Shown piece by piece: positions 1 through 5,819 of a stretch of DNA of 6,413 nucleotides (positions are counted from its first letter, which is position 1; every line of letters starts with the position of its first letter). This DNA comes from Rugosibacter sp. (GTDB lineage Bacteria > Pseudomonadota > Gammaproteobacteria > Burkholderiales > Rhodocyclaceae). The translations under genes were made by a program, and so were the position numbers. The stretch is taken from the NCBI GenBank assembly GCA_023257495.1, contig JALRCC010000130.1, forward strand, positions 1 to 6,413, given 5' to 3'. Below the pieces are notes generated by a model. It made no database searches and was not told the DNA's origin. It saw nothing but the letters and a program-made list of their open reading frames with translations.

Positions 1-78
1 CATCATTTCTTTGGCAAGAGCTTTTAAGCTTCGTGAAATTTCCGAAATCTCACCGACACGGTTATCACCCATGCCTGG
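1..78 (-). CDS. dnaB: Internal fragment of replicative DNA helicase DnaB (out-of-context, joined to glrR)
   Basis: The minus strand from about 78 down to the window edge is open and reads ...GDNRVGEISEIS, then RSLKALAKEMM. This closely resembles the RecA-like ATPase domain of DnaB, between the Walker B region and the ALSQL segment (E. coli DnaB has DNRTLEIAEISRSL followed by KALAKEL; recalled, not searched). DnaB is the hexameric replicative helicase that unwinds DNA ahead of the fork. Only about 24 residues are present. There is no start codon of its own in the family sense: the ATG at 72-70 is internal, and the frame hits a stop at 81-79, inside receiver-gene sequence. Positions 1-60 are 25/60 G+C against 38/60 for 61-120, so composition changes with the protein match. 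The fragment is probably the edge of a rearrangement or an assembly chimera, not a functional gene start. Confidence 0.8.
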
Positions 79-473
79 TCAGTGCCTTCTGCGGGACCCG
101 CTGCAAGCCGCAAAGCCAGGTCTACCTGCTCGAGCAGATCCTTGGCGTCATAAGGTTTTGTCAGATAACCAAACACGCCACGGTTGGTGGCGGCAATCGC
201 ATCCGGAATCGTACCGTGGGCTGTCAGGATGATCACCGGCAAGGACGGATGCGAAATCCGGATAGCCTCGAACAAAGCTGCGCCATCCATGCCCGGCATA
301 CGCAAATCGGTGATCACCAGTTGCGGCCGCTCAGCGGCAATCAGCGCCAGCGCTTGCTCGGCGTTTTCGGTGGTCACCACCGTATGGCCGGCGGCCTCTA
401 ACCGGATCGCCAGCAAGCGCAGCAGGTCGGCATCATCATCCACCAGCAGGATATGTGGCAACGAGCTGCTCAT
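24..473 (-). CDS. glrR: GlrR/QseF-type response regulator, receiver domain only, C-terminal part lost at junction
   Basis: The N-terminal receiver is complete. The acidic pocket is D12-D13 in LLVDDDADLL, the phospho-acceptor is D56 in TDLRMPGMDG, the conserved threonine is T84 in ILTAHG, and the lysine is K106 in LTKP. The sequence tracks E. coli GlrR closely (TAHGTIPDAIAAT, GVFGYLTKP). That family continues with a linker (W135 fits the linker tryptophan), a sigma-54-interacting AAA+ ATPase and a helix-turn-helix domain, about 445 residues in all. Here the frame instead ends at TAA 26-24 after 149 residues, and residues 136-149 appear to be DnaB DNA read out of frame. As drawn, the product could be phosphorylated but could not bind DNA or contact sigma-54. 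The ATG at 473 overlaps the preceding stop (ATGA) and has a GGGAG ribosome binding site at 479-483, five bases upstream. The upstream kinase is the evident partner. A natural stand-alone receiver is possible but less likely, given the abrupt change. Confidence 0.88.
   Translation of the reverse strand: MSSSLPHILLVDDDADLLRLLAIRLEAAGHTVVTTENAEQALALIAAERPQLVITDLRMPGMDGAALFEAIRISHPSLPVIILTAHGTIPDAIAATNRGVFGYLTKPYDAKDLLEQVDLALRLAAGPAEGTDQAWVITVSVRFRKFHEA
66..78. other. Junction between glrR receiver sequence and dnaB-like sequence
   Basis: Above about 78 the minus strand matches GlrR to the linker residues TDQAW. Below about 66 it matches DnaB from DNRVGEIS onward, in a different reading frame. 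The exact breakpoint cannot be placed more finely, because the shared run TGGG (71-68 on the minus strand) can belong to either side. No terminal inverted repeat or target duplication typical of an insertion sequence is visible. Confidence 0.7.
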
Positions 474-1009
474 GGTTTCTCCCGTACCGGAGTCTCGCGT
501 TGCAGCATGTTTCTTTCGATCGTTTTCAGGGCGTCCAGCTGTTTCTCCAATTCTTCCGTCCGTTTCATTTGCGTCTGCAGGCTGGCTTCCAGGCGCAACC
601 GTTCAGTGAGGTCAACATAAACCAGCACCGCCAGCGCGCGCAGTTCCCGGTCATGGCCCGTATTTCCTCTGGCCAGCGGTTCCAGCAGTTGTTGCGCATG
701 GCGCGCATCCGCGCCGGGCACTGCCAGCGCCAATGCATATTGCATCAGCCGGGCATCCGACTTTTCGCTGGCGTAGCGCTTGCGCGCCTGCTCGGTCGCC
801 TTGGCCAGTTCAGCGGATGGCAGCTTGCGCAAGGCATCGAAATAGGCCAGCAGGGCATCCGCTGAACTGGCAGGATTCAATATCTCCGGCCTAGATAGAG
901 GACGTCCTGCCGTCGTTCCAGAAACTGCGCAGGCAGCGAGGTTCACGACCGACAACACGAGCGCAAGGTAGCGGCACAGGCAATGCATAAAAGTTCTATG
1001 TTCCTTCAT
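470..1009 (-). CDS. qseG: QseG-like outer-membrane lipoprotein of the GlrK/GlrR operon
   Basis: This is a 179-residue predicted lipoprotein lying between the sensor kinase and response regulator, the place QseG (YfhG) holds in enterobacteria, where it is an outer-membrane lipoprotein linked to the QseE/GlrK sensor. The hydrophobic signal segment (about 13-26) ends in a lipobox, LAAC, with lipidated C27. The next residue is Ala, not Asp, which favours outer-membrane sorting by E. coli rules. Residues 45-125 are helical and Ala/Leu rich. The C-terminal part (about 133-170) is charged and heptad-like, a likely coiled coil. The ATG at 1009 overlaps the kinase stop by ATGA, and its TGA overlaps the glrR ATG the same way, so translation is probably coupled. 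M8 (ATG at 988) is an alternative start that gives a shorter signal peptide. Assignment rests on position, lipobox and size more than on sequence identity. Confidence 0.78.
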   Translation of the reverse strand: MKEHRTFMHCLCRYLALVLSVVNLAACAVSGTTAGRPLSRPEILNPASSADALLAYFDALRKLPSAELAKATEQARKRYASEKSDARLMQYALALAVPGADARHAQQLLEPLARGNTGHDRELRALAVLVYVDLTERLRLEASLQTQMKRTEELEKQLDALKTIERNMLQRETPVREKP

Positions 1010-2427
1010 AAATTCAGTGGCAGTTGCACTGTGAAATGGCCTTGACCCGTGCCAACCTCAATCGTTCCTCCCAGCGTCAACACATGCTCCTTGGCAATCG
1101 ACAGGCCCAACCCCGTTCCTTTGAGCGCACCGGCAGCAGCAGCCTGGCCGCGATAAAACGGGTCAAACAAAAACTCTCTATCCGCCTCGGCGACACCGGC
1201 ACCTTCGTCGATCACATTAAACAACGCATGGCTATTTTTTTTCGCAGCGGTGATGGTGATTGTGCCACCGGCGGGCGAATACTTGATGGCATTGGACAGC
1301 AGGTTATCAAACACGATGCGCAAACGTTCGGCATCCGTCTGCATGACAAAGTCGTCGGCTTTCAGCTTGAGATGGAGGTCGCGCGCGGCGATGGCCAATA
1401 TCTGCTTATCCACCACATGCTCGATGATCTCACGCGGTTTCACCGCTTGCAACTTCAATGGTGCTTGCTGAAACTCAGCCTCACCATGGCGCAGCAAGGC
1501 CTCGATCAGGCGCTGCAAATCAAGGCTGTGCTGGCGCAGGATGCGCACGATTTCCCGCTGTCGCTCGGTCAGCGGGCCGGCCACTTCCTCGGCCAGCAGA
1601 TCAGAGCCTTCGCGCAGCGCCGTCAATGGCGTCTTCAGCTCATGTGAAATGTGGCGCAGGAAGCGGCTTTTTTGTTCTTCCAGTTGCACCAGGCGCAGGC
1701 GCAGCCAATCGAGCTGCTTGCCCAACTGCTCCAGATCCCGCGGACCGGTGACTTCAATCGGGTTTGCCAGGCGGCGCTCCCCCAGGTCGCGGATGCCCTG
1801 CTCGATCTGCGCAATCGGCCTGGCCAGCAGATAGGTAAATCCGGCCACCACGAAAATGGCAAATGGCAGCAGCAGGAACAACTGCTTTTTGACCCGCGAT
1901 TCGGTTTGCTCTGCCAGGTCGCGCAAGGCTTCGGCTTCGCGGTCAATTGCCCCGCTCGACTGGCTGAGCAGCAGGCGCGCGGCATCCGTGATCTGGGCAT
2001 GGCGCCGTGCCAGCAACGCCGACTTTTCGTCGTGAATACCGGCCTCCAGCAGCGCCGCGTGGAGCTGTTGCTCACGCTGCAGCAAAGCATCCAGCGCGCT
2101 GCGCATCGGCGCTTCAAGTGGCAGGCTGCCCAGCTGTTTACCCGCTGCAAGAAAACGCTGGTGCACGCCGAGATAGTTCTCCCACAGGGCTGTATCGCGC
2201 AACACCACGCTTTGCTGTACCGCACGTTCCAGCGAGCTGGCGGTTTCGCTCAATTCACGCGTCGCGTGCGATACACGGGCGGCGTCATACACCGCGCGCT
2301 GGCTTTGGCTGGACAACCGTTGAATGGCCACAGTGTTCATCAGCAAGCCAACCACCAACGGCAAAACCGCCAGCAAAAAACCGACCGAGAGCAGGTTGAA
2401 GAAAGATTTCGGGTAATGAAGTCTCAT
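1006..2427 (-). CDS. glrK: GlrK/QseE-type membrane sensor histidine kinase
   Basis: This is a 473-residue two-component kinase expected in the inner membrane. TM1 spans about residues 9-36, followed by a periplasmic helical sensor region (about 37-180). TM2 (about 182-202) leads into a HAMP linker (about 199-250). The H-box FLRHISHELKTPLTALREG carries phospho-accepting H262. The ATPase domain shows the N-box DNLLSNAIKYSP (N375, N379), the G1 motif DEGAGV, the F-box FLFDPFYRG and the G2 motif KGTGLGLSIAK. The periplasmic stretch SSLERAVQQSVVLRDTALW resembles the E. coli GlrK sensor region, and the following lipoprotein and GlrR-like regulator complete the known trio. The ATG at 2427 fits the family N-terminus but has no strong ribosome binding site. 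It follows a 63-base gap holding a sigma-54-like motif, suggesting this gene starts its own operon. The stop TGA overlaps the next start. Confidence 0.93.
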   Translation of the reverse strand: MRLHYPKSFFNLLSVGFLLAVLPLVVGLLMNTVAIQRLSSQSQRAVYDAARVSHATRELSETASSLERAVQQSVVLRDTALWENYLGVHQRFLAAGKQLGSLPLEAPMRSALDALLQREQQLHAALLEAGIHDEKSALLARRHAQITDAARLLLSQSSGAIDREAEALRDLAEQTESRVKKQLFLLLPFAIFVVAGFTYLLARPIAQIEQGIRDLGERRLANPIEVTGPRDLEQLGKQLDWLRLRLVQLEEQKSRFLRHISHELKTPLTALREGSDLLAEEVAGPLTERQREIVRILRQHSLDLQRLIEALLRHGEAEFQQAPLKLQAVKPREIIEHVVDKQILAIAARDLHLKLKADDFVMQTDAERLRIVFDNLLSNAIKYSPAGGTITITAAKKNSHALFNVIDEGAGVAEADREFLFDPFYRGQAAAAGALKGTGLGLSIAKEHVLTLGGTIEVGTGQGHFTVQLPLNL

Positions 2428-2438
2428 CTCAGATGCAA

Positions 2439-2454
2439 CGCAATATCCGTTCCA
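2439..2454 (-). promoter_or_regulatory. Candidate sigma-54 (-24/-12) promoter of the glrK operon
   Basis: The minus strand reads TGGAACGGATATTGCG. Against the sigma-54 consensus TGGCACG-N4-TTGCW it has the GG and GC dinucleotides at exactly the right separation, with one mismatch in the -24 block (A for C) and G for A/T at the last base. It lies in the only sizeable gap, just before a kinase whose partner belongs to the sigma-54 activator family, so autoregulation is plausible. The predicted start would fall at about 2428, one base before the kinase ATG, giving an essentially leaderless message. That odd geometry lowers confidence. Confidence 0.4.
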
Positions 2455-2490
2455 TAGGCTGCTGTGATGAATCTTGTCGTTCAGCGCACA

Positions 2491-3288
2491 TCAGTGTTGC
2501 AAGCCTGACTGTTGCACGCCCGACTTCAAACCATGCATCGTGCGCCGCATGAAACACAGGTCTGCCCAGGCTTTCGCCTTGTCCGGCAAATTGCGCAACA
2601 GATACGCCGGGTGGTAGGTGACGATCACCGGAATGCTCTGATAGTCATGCAGCTTGCCGCGTGCGTCGCTGATTTTGACTTCGTTCAGCAACAGCGACTG
2701 CGCTGCCGGACGGCCCAGCGCGACAATCAGTTTCGGCTGTAGCAAAGCGATCTGTCGTTGCAAATAAGGCTGGCAGGCGGCGATTTCGTCGGCTTCCGGC
2801 GTGCGGTTAACCGGCGGGCGGCATTTGACCGCATTGGCGATGTAGACGTCTTCCCCGCGCTTCAGGTTGATCGCGGCCAGCATGTTGTCGAGCAGTTTGC
2901 CGGCCTGGCCAACGAAGGGCTCTCCCCGCTCGTCTTCTTCCGCGCCCGGTCCTTCGCCAACAAACAGCCAATCAGCCTGCCGGTCGCCCACGCCTAGCAC
3001 GGCCTGCTTGCGCGCTGCGCAAAGTCGGCACTGGCGACACGCCGCCACGGCAGTTGTCAGCTCGTCCCAGTCCATGCTTTCCGCATTGCCCGGAGCCATG
3101 GCGGACGGAGCCACGGGCGGCAGAGCTTCGGTCTGCGGTGAGGTGATAGGTGCTGCCACAGACGACGTAATAGACGCTGTAACAGACGCTGTAACAGACG
3201 ATGCCACTTCGGGCGCTGACGTCGCGCGCAGCTTCCACAGCGGCCCCAGCCCCATTTCATGCAATATCTGTTCGCGGCTCAAGCCCAT
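2491..3288 (-). CDS. Family 4 uracil-DNA glycosylase (4Fe-4S)
   Basis: The product removes uracil from DNA, the first step of base excision repair. Using the ATG at 3288 it is 265 residues. The four cluster-binding cysteines fit the family spacing: C84 and C87 in CRQC, then C156 in KCRPP and C172 in AACQPYL, 16 residues apart. The uracil-binding motif GEGPGAEEDERGEPFVGQAG spans 111-130, IANAVKCRPPVNRTP spans 150-164, and the second active-site motif TYHPAYLLR carries H226. The N-terminal piece MGLSREQILHEMGLGPLW is followed by a low-complexity Ala/Ser/Thr/Val/Pro linker (about 22-66) encoded partly by a 12-base tandem repeat. The frame is open to an ATG at 3366, but that start would overlap rimI by 62 bases. 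The 3288 start is 16 bases past the rimI stop, has a GGA at 3298-3300, and gives the expected N-terminus. It is probably the last gene of the ppsA-side operon. Confidence 0.95.
   Translation of the reverse strand: MGLSREQILHEMGLGPLWKLRATSAPEVASSVTASVTASITSSVAAPITSPQTEALPPVAPSAMAPGNAESMDWDELTTAVAACRQCRLCAARKQAVLGVGDRQADWLFVGEGPGAEEDERGEPFVGQAGKLLDNMLAAINLKRGEDVYIANAVKCRPPVNRTPEADEIAACQPYLQRQIALLQPKLIVALGRPAAQSLLLNEVKISDARGKLHDYQSIPVIVTYHPAYLLRNLPDKAKAWADLCFMRRTMHGLKSGVQQSGLQH
3155..3202 (-). repeat. Degenerate 12-bp tandem repeat in the glycosylase linker
   Basis: On the plus strand, 3167-3178, 3179-3190 and 3191-3202 read gtaatagacgct, gtaacagacgct and gtaacagacgat, and 3155-3166 (gccacagacgac) is a weaker fourth copy. 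The period is four codons, so length change stays in frame. It encodes the tetrapeptide-like run ASSVTASVTASITSSVAA in the non-conserved linker of the uracil-DNA glycosylase. It is probably a slippage-prone coding repeat. Confidence 0.85.
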
Positions 3289-3304
3289 CGATGATTTTCC
3301 GATC

Positions 3305-3763
3305 TCATAGTTCGCGTGCCATGACGATGGCGTCTTCACGCCCGTTTGCCGACGCATAATAACCATGACGGCGACCGATTTCAGCGAACCCCTGTTGCGC
3401 GTACAAAGCCAGCGCCGGTTGATTCGTGGCGCGCACTTCCAGCAGCATGCGCGTCGCCTGCTGTGCCTTGGCCCGCCCCATCAACTGCCGCAACAACGCC
3501 GCACCATGGCCCTGGCGCTGGAACGCCGCCAGCACACTGATATTCAGCAAGTCCGCATCACCCGAGGCCAGCATCACCACGCCGTACCCGACCAGCCGAC
3601 CGGCCTCATCGTGCGCCAGCACGGCCTCATGACCTGCGGTCAGCGAACCGGCAAACTGGCCGCGCGTCCACGGCGAAGCATGCAGCGTGGCCTCGGCGGT
3701 GACGACGACATCCAGATCAGCCAGTGTCATGGCGGTCATGCGCAGGCATGAATCAAGCGTCAT
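3305..3763 (-). CDS. rimI: Ribosomal protein S18 alanine N-acetyltransferase RimI
   Basis: This is a 152-residue GNAT-fold acetyltransferase; RimI uses acetyl-CoA to acetylate the N-terminal alanine of ribosomal protein S18. The acetyl-CoA pyrophosphate-binding loop is FQRQGHGAALL (81-91, Q/RxxGxG pattern), preceded by the beta-4 segment ADLLNISVLAAF. The catalytic region follows as LLEVRATNQPALALYAQQGF, with E109 and Y121 matching the general base and acid positions of the family. The ending GRRHGYYASANGREDAIVM is also typical. The start codon overlaps the tsaB stop (ATGA, 3760-3763), implying coupled translation; M9 and M12 are possible later starts that would leave the fold intact. Adjacency to tsaB is a widespread bacterial arrangement and supports the RimI call over a generic GNAT. 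Confidence 0.95.
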   Translation of the reverse strand: MTLDSCLRMTAMTLADLDVVVTAEATLHASPWTRGQFAGSLTAGHEAVLAHDEAGRLVGYGVVMLASGDADLLNISVLAAFQRQGHGAALLRQLMGRAKAQQATRMLLEVRATNQPALALYAQQGFAEIGRRHGYYASANGREDAIVMAREL

Positions 3764-4473
3764 TTCAATCCGCCGCGCGCCAAGCGCTCAGCCGTGGTGA
3801 AAGCGACTTTGTCGCGCACATACAGCGGTTGGGCATCTGCTGCGGCAACGCCTCTGCCACTTGCCAGCACCGGGGCGGCCAAACGTGCCACCGCAACCGC
3901 TGAAGGCAAAATGTCGGGGTGCACGCCAGCCAAATCAGGCTTGCTGCCAGCCAATAACTCACCATAGACTTTGAATCCATCGCCCACGCCCCAGGCGTCT
4001 TGAAAAGTCGGCGCTGGTAATACGGCAGCAGCGGTGGCAGCAGCGGCAGCGGGCGCGGCACAGTGGGGTGCCATCACTTCGTGAGCCACATCCCCTGCGA
4101 CGGTATAAGCCGCTGCATAAACTTCATTCATGCGGGCGTCAAGACACGCCCATACGTTACGCTCACCCGATGTCAAGGCTAGCGCCGCCAGAGTCGAGAC
4201 GGGCGCAACGGGAACATCCAGACCAAACGCCAGGCCCTGCGCCATCCCGCACGCCAGGCGCAAACCCGTAAAACCACCAGGGCCTGCACCAAAGGCAATG
4301 CCATCGAGCTGCTTGAGCGTTATGCCGGAGAGTGCGAGCAGCTCATGGACCCAGGGTAAAAGATATGCCGAGCCACTGTTGGGGTGATCGGCAAATCGCT
4401 CCGTGAGTTCGCCATCCTGCCAAAGCGCGACGGATAAGCGTCGTGTCGCCGTCTCGAAGGCCAGAAAACGCAC
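3760..4473 (-). CDS. tsaB: TsaB, subunit of the tRNA threonylcarbamoyladenosine (t6A37) synthesis complex
   Basis: TsaB pairs with the catalytic subunit TsaD, and with TsaE, to transfer the threonylcarbamoyl group to A37 of ANN-decoding tRNAs. The 237-residue product starts with the ASKHA-fold strand MRFLAFETATRRLSVAL, carries the hallmark GAGPGGFTGLRLACGMAQG (62-80) and VPVAPVSTLAALA, then DARMNEVYAAAY, and ends with QPLYVRDKVAFTTAERLARG, a typical proteobacterial TsaB tail. The start codon is GTG (4473-4471), 25 bases after the SPFH gene stop, with no clear ribosome binding site; it fits the conserved N-terminus, so I keep it. Residues 138-154 form an Ala-rich run (CAAPAAAAATAAAVLPA, about 4012-4062) in a variable surface region. 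The stop overlaps the rimI start. Confidence 0.96.
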   Translation of the reverse strand: MRFLAFETATRRLSVALWQDGELTERFADHPNSGSAYLLPWVHELLALSGITLKQLDGIAFGAGPGGFTGLRLACGMAQGLAFGLDVPVAPVSTLAALALTSGERNVWACLDARMNEVYAAAYTVAGDVAHEVMAPHCAAPAAAAATAAAVLPAPTFQDAWGVGDGFKVYGELLAGSKPDLAGVHPDILPSAVAVARLAAPVLASGRGVAAADAQPLYVRDKVAFTTAERLARGGLK

Positions 4474-4498
4474 AGTGGCTGATTGAACGCAGCGTTAA

Positions 4499-5359
4499 TT
4501 AACCGCGCGGACGACCGAACATGCCACGCAGGGCATCTTGCAGATCAGCAGGCAGGACAACCGTTTTGGCGTTTTCCGAGGTGGCGACGCTGCCCAGGGT
4601 CTGGATATACTTTTCGCCCAGTAAATAGCGTACTGGAGCATCATCACTCCCCAGTGCCACGGCAACGCGCTTGATTGCCTCCGCACTGGCAGTTGCCAGA
4701 GTCACTTGTGCTTCGGCTTGCAGACGCGCTGCCTGAAGCTGGGCTTCCGCGTTGAGAATGGTGGATTGCTTGGTGCCTTCAGCGCGAGTCACGGTGGCTT
4801 TACGCTCACGCTCGGCAGAAGCCTGTGCCTCCATCGCGCGCTGCATCGATTCAGACGGTTTGATGTCCTGTATTTCGACGGATTTGACGGTCAGCCCCCA
4901 GTCAATGGCTTCGTCGGCAATGCTCTCGCGCAAACGCGTCTTGATTGCATCACGGTTGGATAATGCTTCGTCCAGATTCATTTCACCAATGATTGAACGC
5001 AGCGTAGTCATGATCATGTTGCGAATGGCCTCGGAAAAATCCGTGACGCCATACACCGCTTTCACAGGGTCGGTAATCTTGATGAACGCAATCGCATTGG
5101 TCAGAATCACGGCATTGTCTTTCGTGATGACTTCCTGCTCTTGCACATCCAGAATGATGTCTTTGGTTACCAGCTTGTAACGCACCTGATCCAGATAAGG
5201 AATGATGACATTCAGCCCGGGCAACAATGTTTTATGGTATTTGCCCAGCCGCTCGACAACCCATTCCTCGCCCTGCGCCACAATGCGCACCCCTTTGGCG
5301 ACAGTGACTGCGACGAAAACAAAGAGTGCAATTACAAAAAAACTTAAATTTCCCACCAT
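4499..5359 (-). CDS. qmcA: SPFH/band-7 membrane protein (stomatin/slipin, QmcA-like)
   Basis: This 286-residue protein has one N-terminal hydrophobic anchor (about 5-21), then the band-7/SPFH domain (about 22-190). Slipin signatures include IVAQGEEWVVERLGKYHKTL, PGLNVIIPYLDQVRYK, QEVITKDNAVI and WGLTVKSVEIQDIKPSESM. A long Ala/Glu/Gln-rich helix (about 175-235) is a probable coiled coil for oligomerisation, followed by the conserved end VRYLLGEKYIQTLGSVATSEN and VVLPADLQ. Such proteins form large rings in the inner membrane and are thought to organise membrane domains and modulate proteases. The adjacent NfeD gene is the usual genetic partner. A strong GAGGAG (5363-5368) overlaps the nfeD stop but sits only three bases before the ATG; the second codon, GTG, would have better spacing. 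Called QmcA-like by similarity to E. coli QmcA; the exact subfamily is less certain. Confidence 0.93.
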   Translation of the reverse strand: MVGNLSFFVIALFVFVAVTVAKGVRIVAQGEEWVVERLGKYHKTLLPGLNVIIPYLDQVRYKLVTKDIILDVQEQEVITKDNAVILTNAIAFIKITDPVKAVYGVTDFSEAIRNMIMTTLRSIIGEMNLDEALSNRDAIKTRLRESIADEAIDWGLTVKSVEIQDIKPSESMQRAMEAQASAERERKATVTRAEGTKQSTILNAEAQLQAARLQAEAQVTLATASAEAIKRVAVALGSDDAPVRYLLGEKYIQTLGSVATSENAKTVVLPADLQDALRGMFGRPRG

Positions 5360-5366
5360 GCGCTCC

Positions 5367-5816
5367 TCACAATTTGCCTACTTTCAAAAATTGGCCATCC
5401 ACGGCCAGGACCTTGACTCGCGTGCCGGCTGCAATGGGCTCATCAGCCAGGCAAGTCCAACGCTCTGCCCCCATGATAGGTTTTTGAAAGCGCACTTCAC
5501 TGCGCCCTGATGAGGAACCCACGGGTTCAATTGCACTCAAGAGCACGCCGATCTCGCCTAGGACTTCGTCGGCCTGACCAGAACGTGTTCTGTTCGCCGG
5601 ACGAAAAAACTTGAACCACAACACCGTCATTGCGACCGAAACAGCCGTCCATAGCAAGATCTGCGCAGCAAAGCCCAGGTTCGGGAGCAGCGCTAAAACC
5701 ACGCCGACCAGCAAGGCACCCACAGCGAACCAGATAATGAAAAAACTGAACAGGGCCAGCTCGACCAGGGCCAACCCCATACCAAACACCATCCAGTGCC
5801 ACCAGAGCAGTTGCAT
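5367..5816 (-). CDS. Short NfeD-family membrane protein, partner of the SPFH protein
   Basis: This 149-residue product resembles the short NfeD type (as in E. coli YbbK), lacking the N-terminal ClpP-like serine protease domain of long NfeD. The N-terminal half has about three hydrophobic segments (roughly 8-28, 29-46 and 50-70), including WHWMVFGMGLALVELALF and an FKFFRP exit motif. The soluble C-terminal half (about 80-149) contains LGEIGVLLSAIEPVG, RVKVLAVDGQFLKV and a mid-domain GAERWTCLADEPIAAGT, the pattern of the NfeD OB-fold domain. It lies 3 bases after the ppsA stop and 7 bases before the SPFH gene, so the pair is surely co-transcribed. The likely role is assembly or regulation of the SPFH complex in the inner membrane; the molecular activity of short NfeD proteins is not well settled. 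Confidence 0.9.
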   Translation of the reverse strand: MQLLWWHWMVFGMGLALVELALFSFFIIWFAVGALLVGVVLALLPNLGFAAQILLWTAVSVAMTVLWFKFFRPANRTRSGQADEVLGEIGVLLSAIEPVGSSSGRSEVRFQKPIMGAERWTCLADEPIAAGTRVKVLAVDGQFLKVGKL

Positions 5817-5819
5817 CGC

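Noticed and set aside
60..75. Simple one-base frameshift (undercalled G in the TGGG run) within glrR
   Set aside because: Restoring the frame gives DnaB-like residues, not the expected TRSP-type linker and AAA+ domain of GlrR, so an indel alone does not explain it.
1..78. Insertion-sequence end interrupting glrR
   Set aside because: The sequence past the junction reads as a DnaB segment, and I could not recognise a terminal inverted repeat or transposase sequence; too little is visible to support an element.
1024..1647. Plus-strand open frame (207 codons) opposite the kinase catalytic domain
   Set aside because: Antisense shadow of the H-box and ATPase region; no ribosome binding site or family resemblance.
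1651..2457. Long plus-strand open frame (268 codons) opposite the sensor kinase
   Set aside because: It lies wholly antisense to a kinase with complete family motifs, has no recognisable domain, and is rich in Gln/Arg/His as expected of a reverse-complement shadow of GC-rich coding DNA.
2428..2490. A glmY-like small RNA upstream of glrK, as in enterobacteria
   Set aside because: The gap is only 63 bases, with no evident stable hairpin and U-tract, so there is no room for a comparable RNA gene.
3289..3366. Upstream extension of the uracil-DNA glycosylase to the ATG at 3366
   Set aside because: It would overlap rimI by 62 bases and add a non-conserved N-terminus; the ATG at 3288 has a ribosome binding site and the typical family start.
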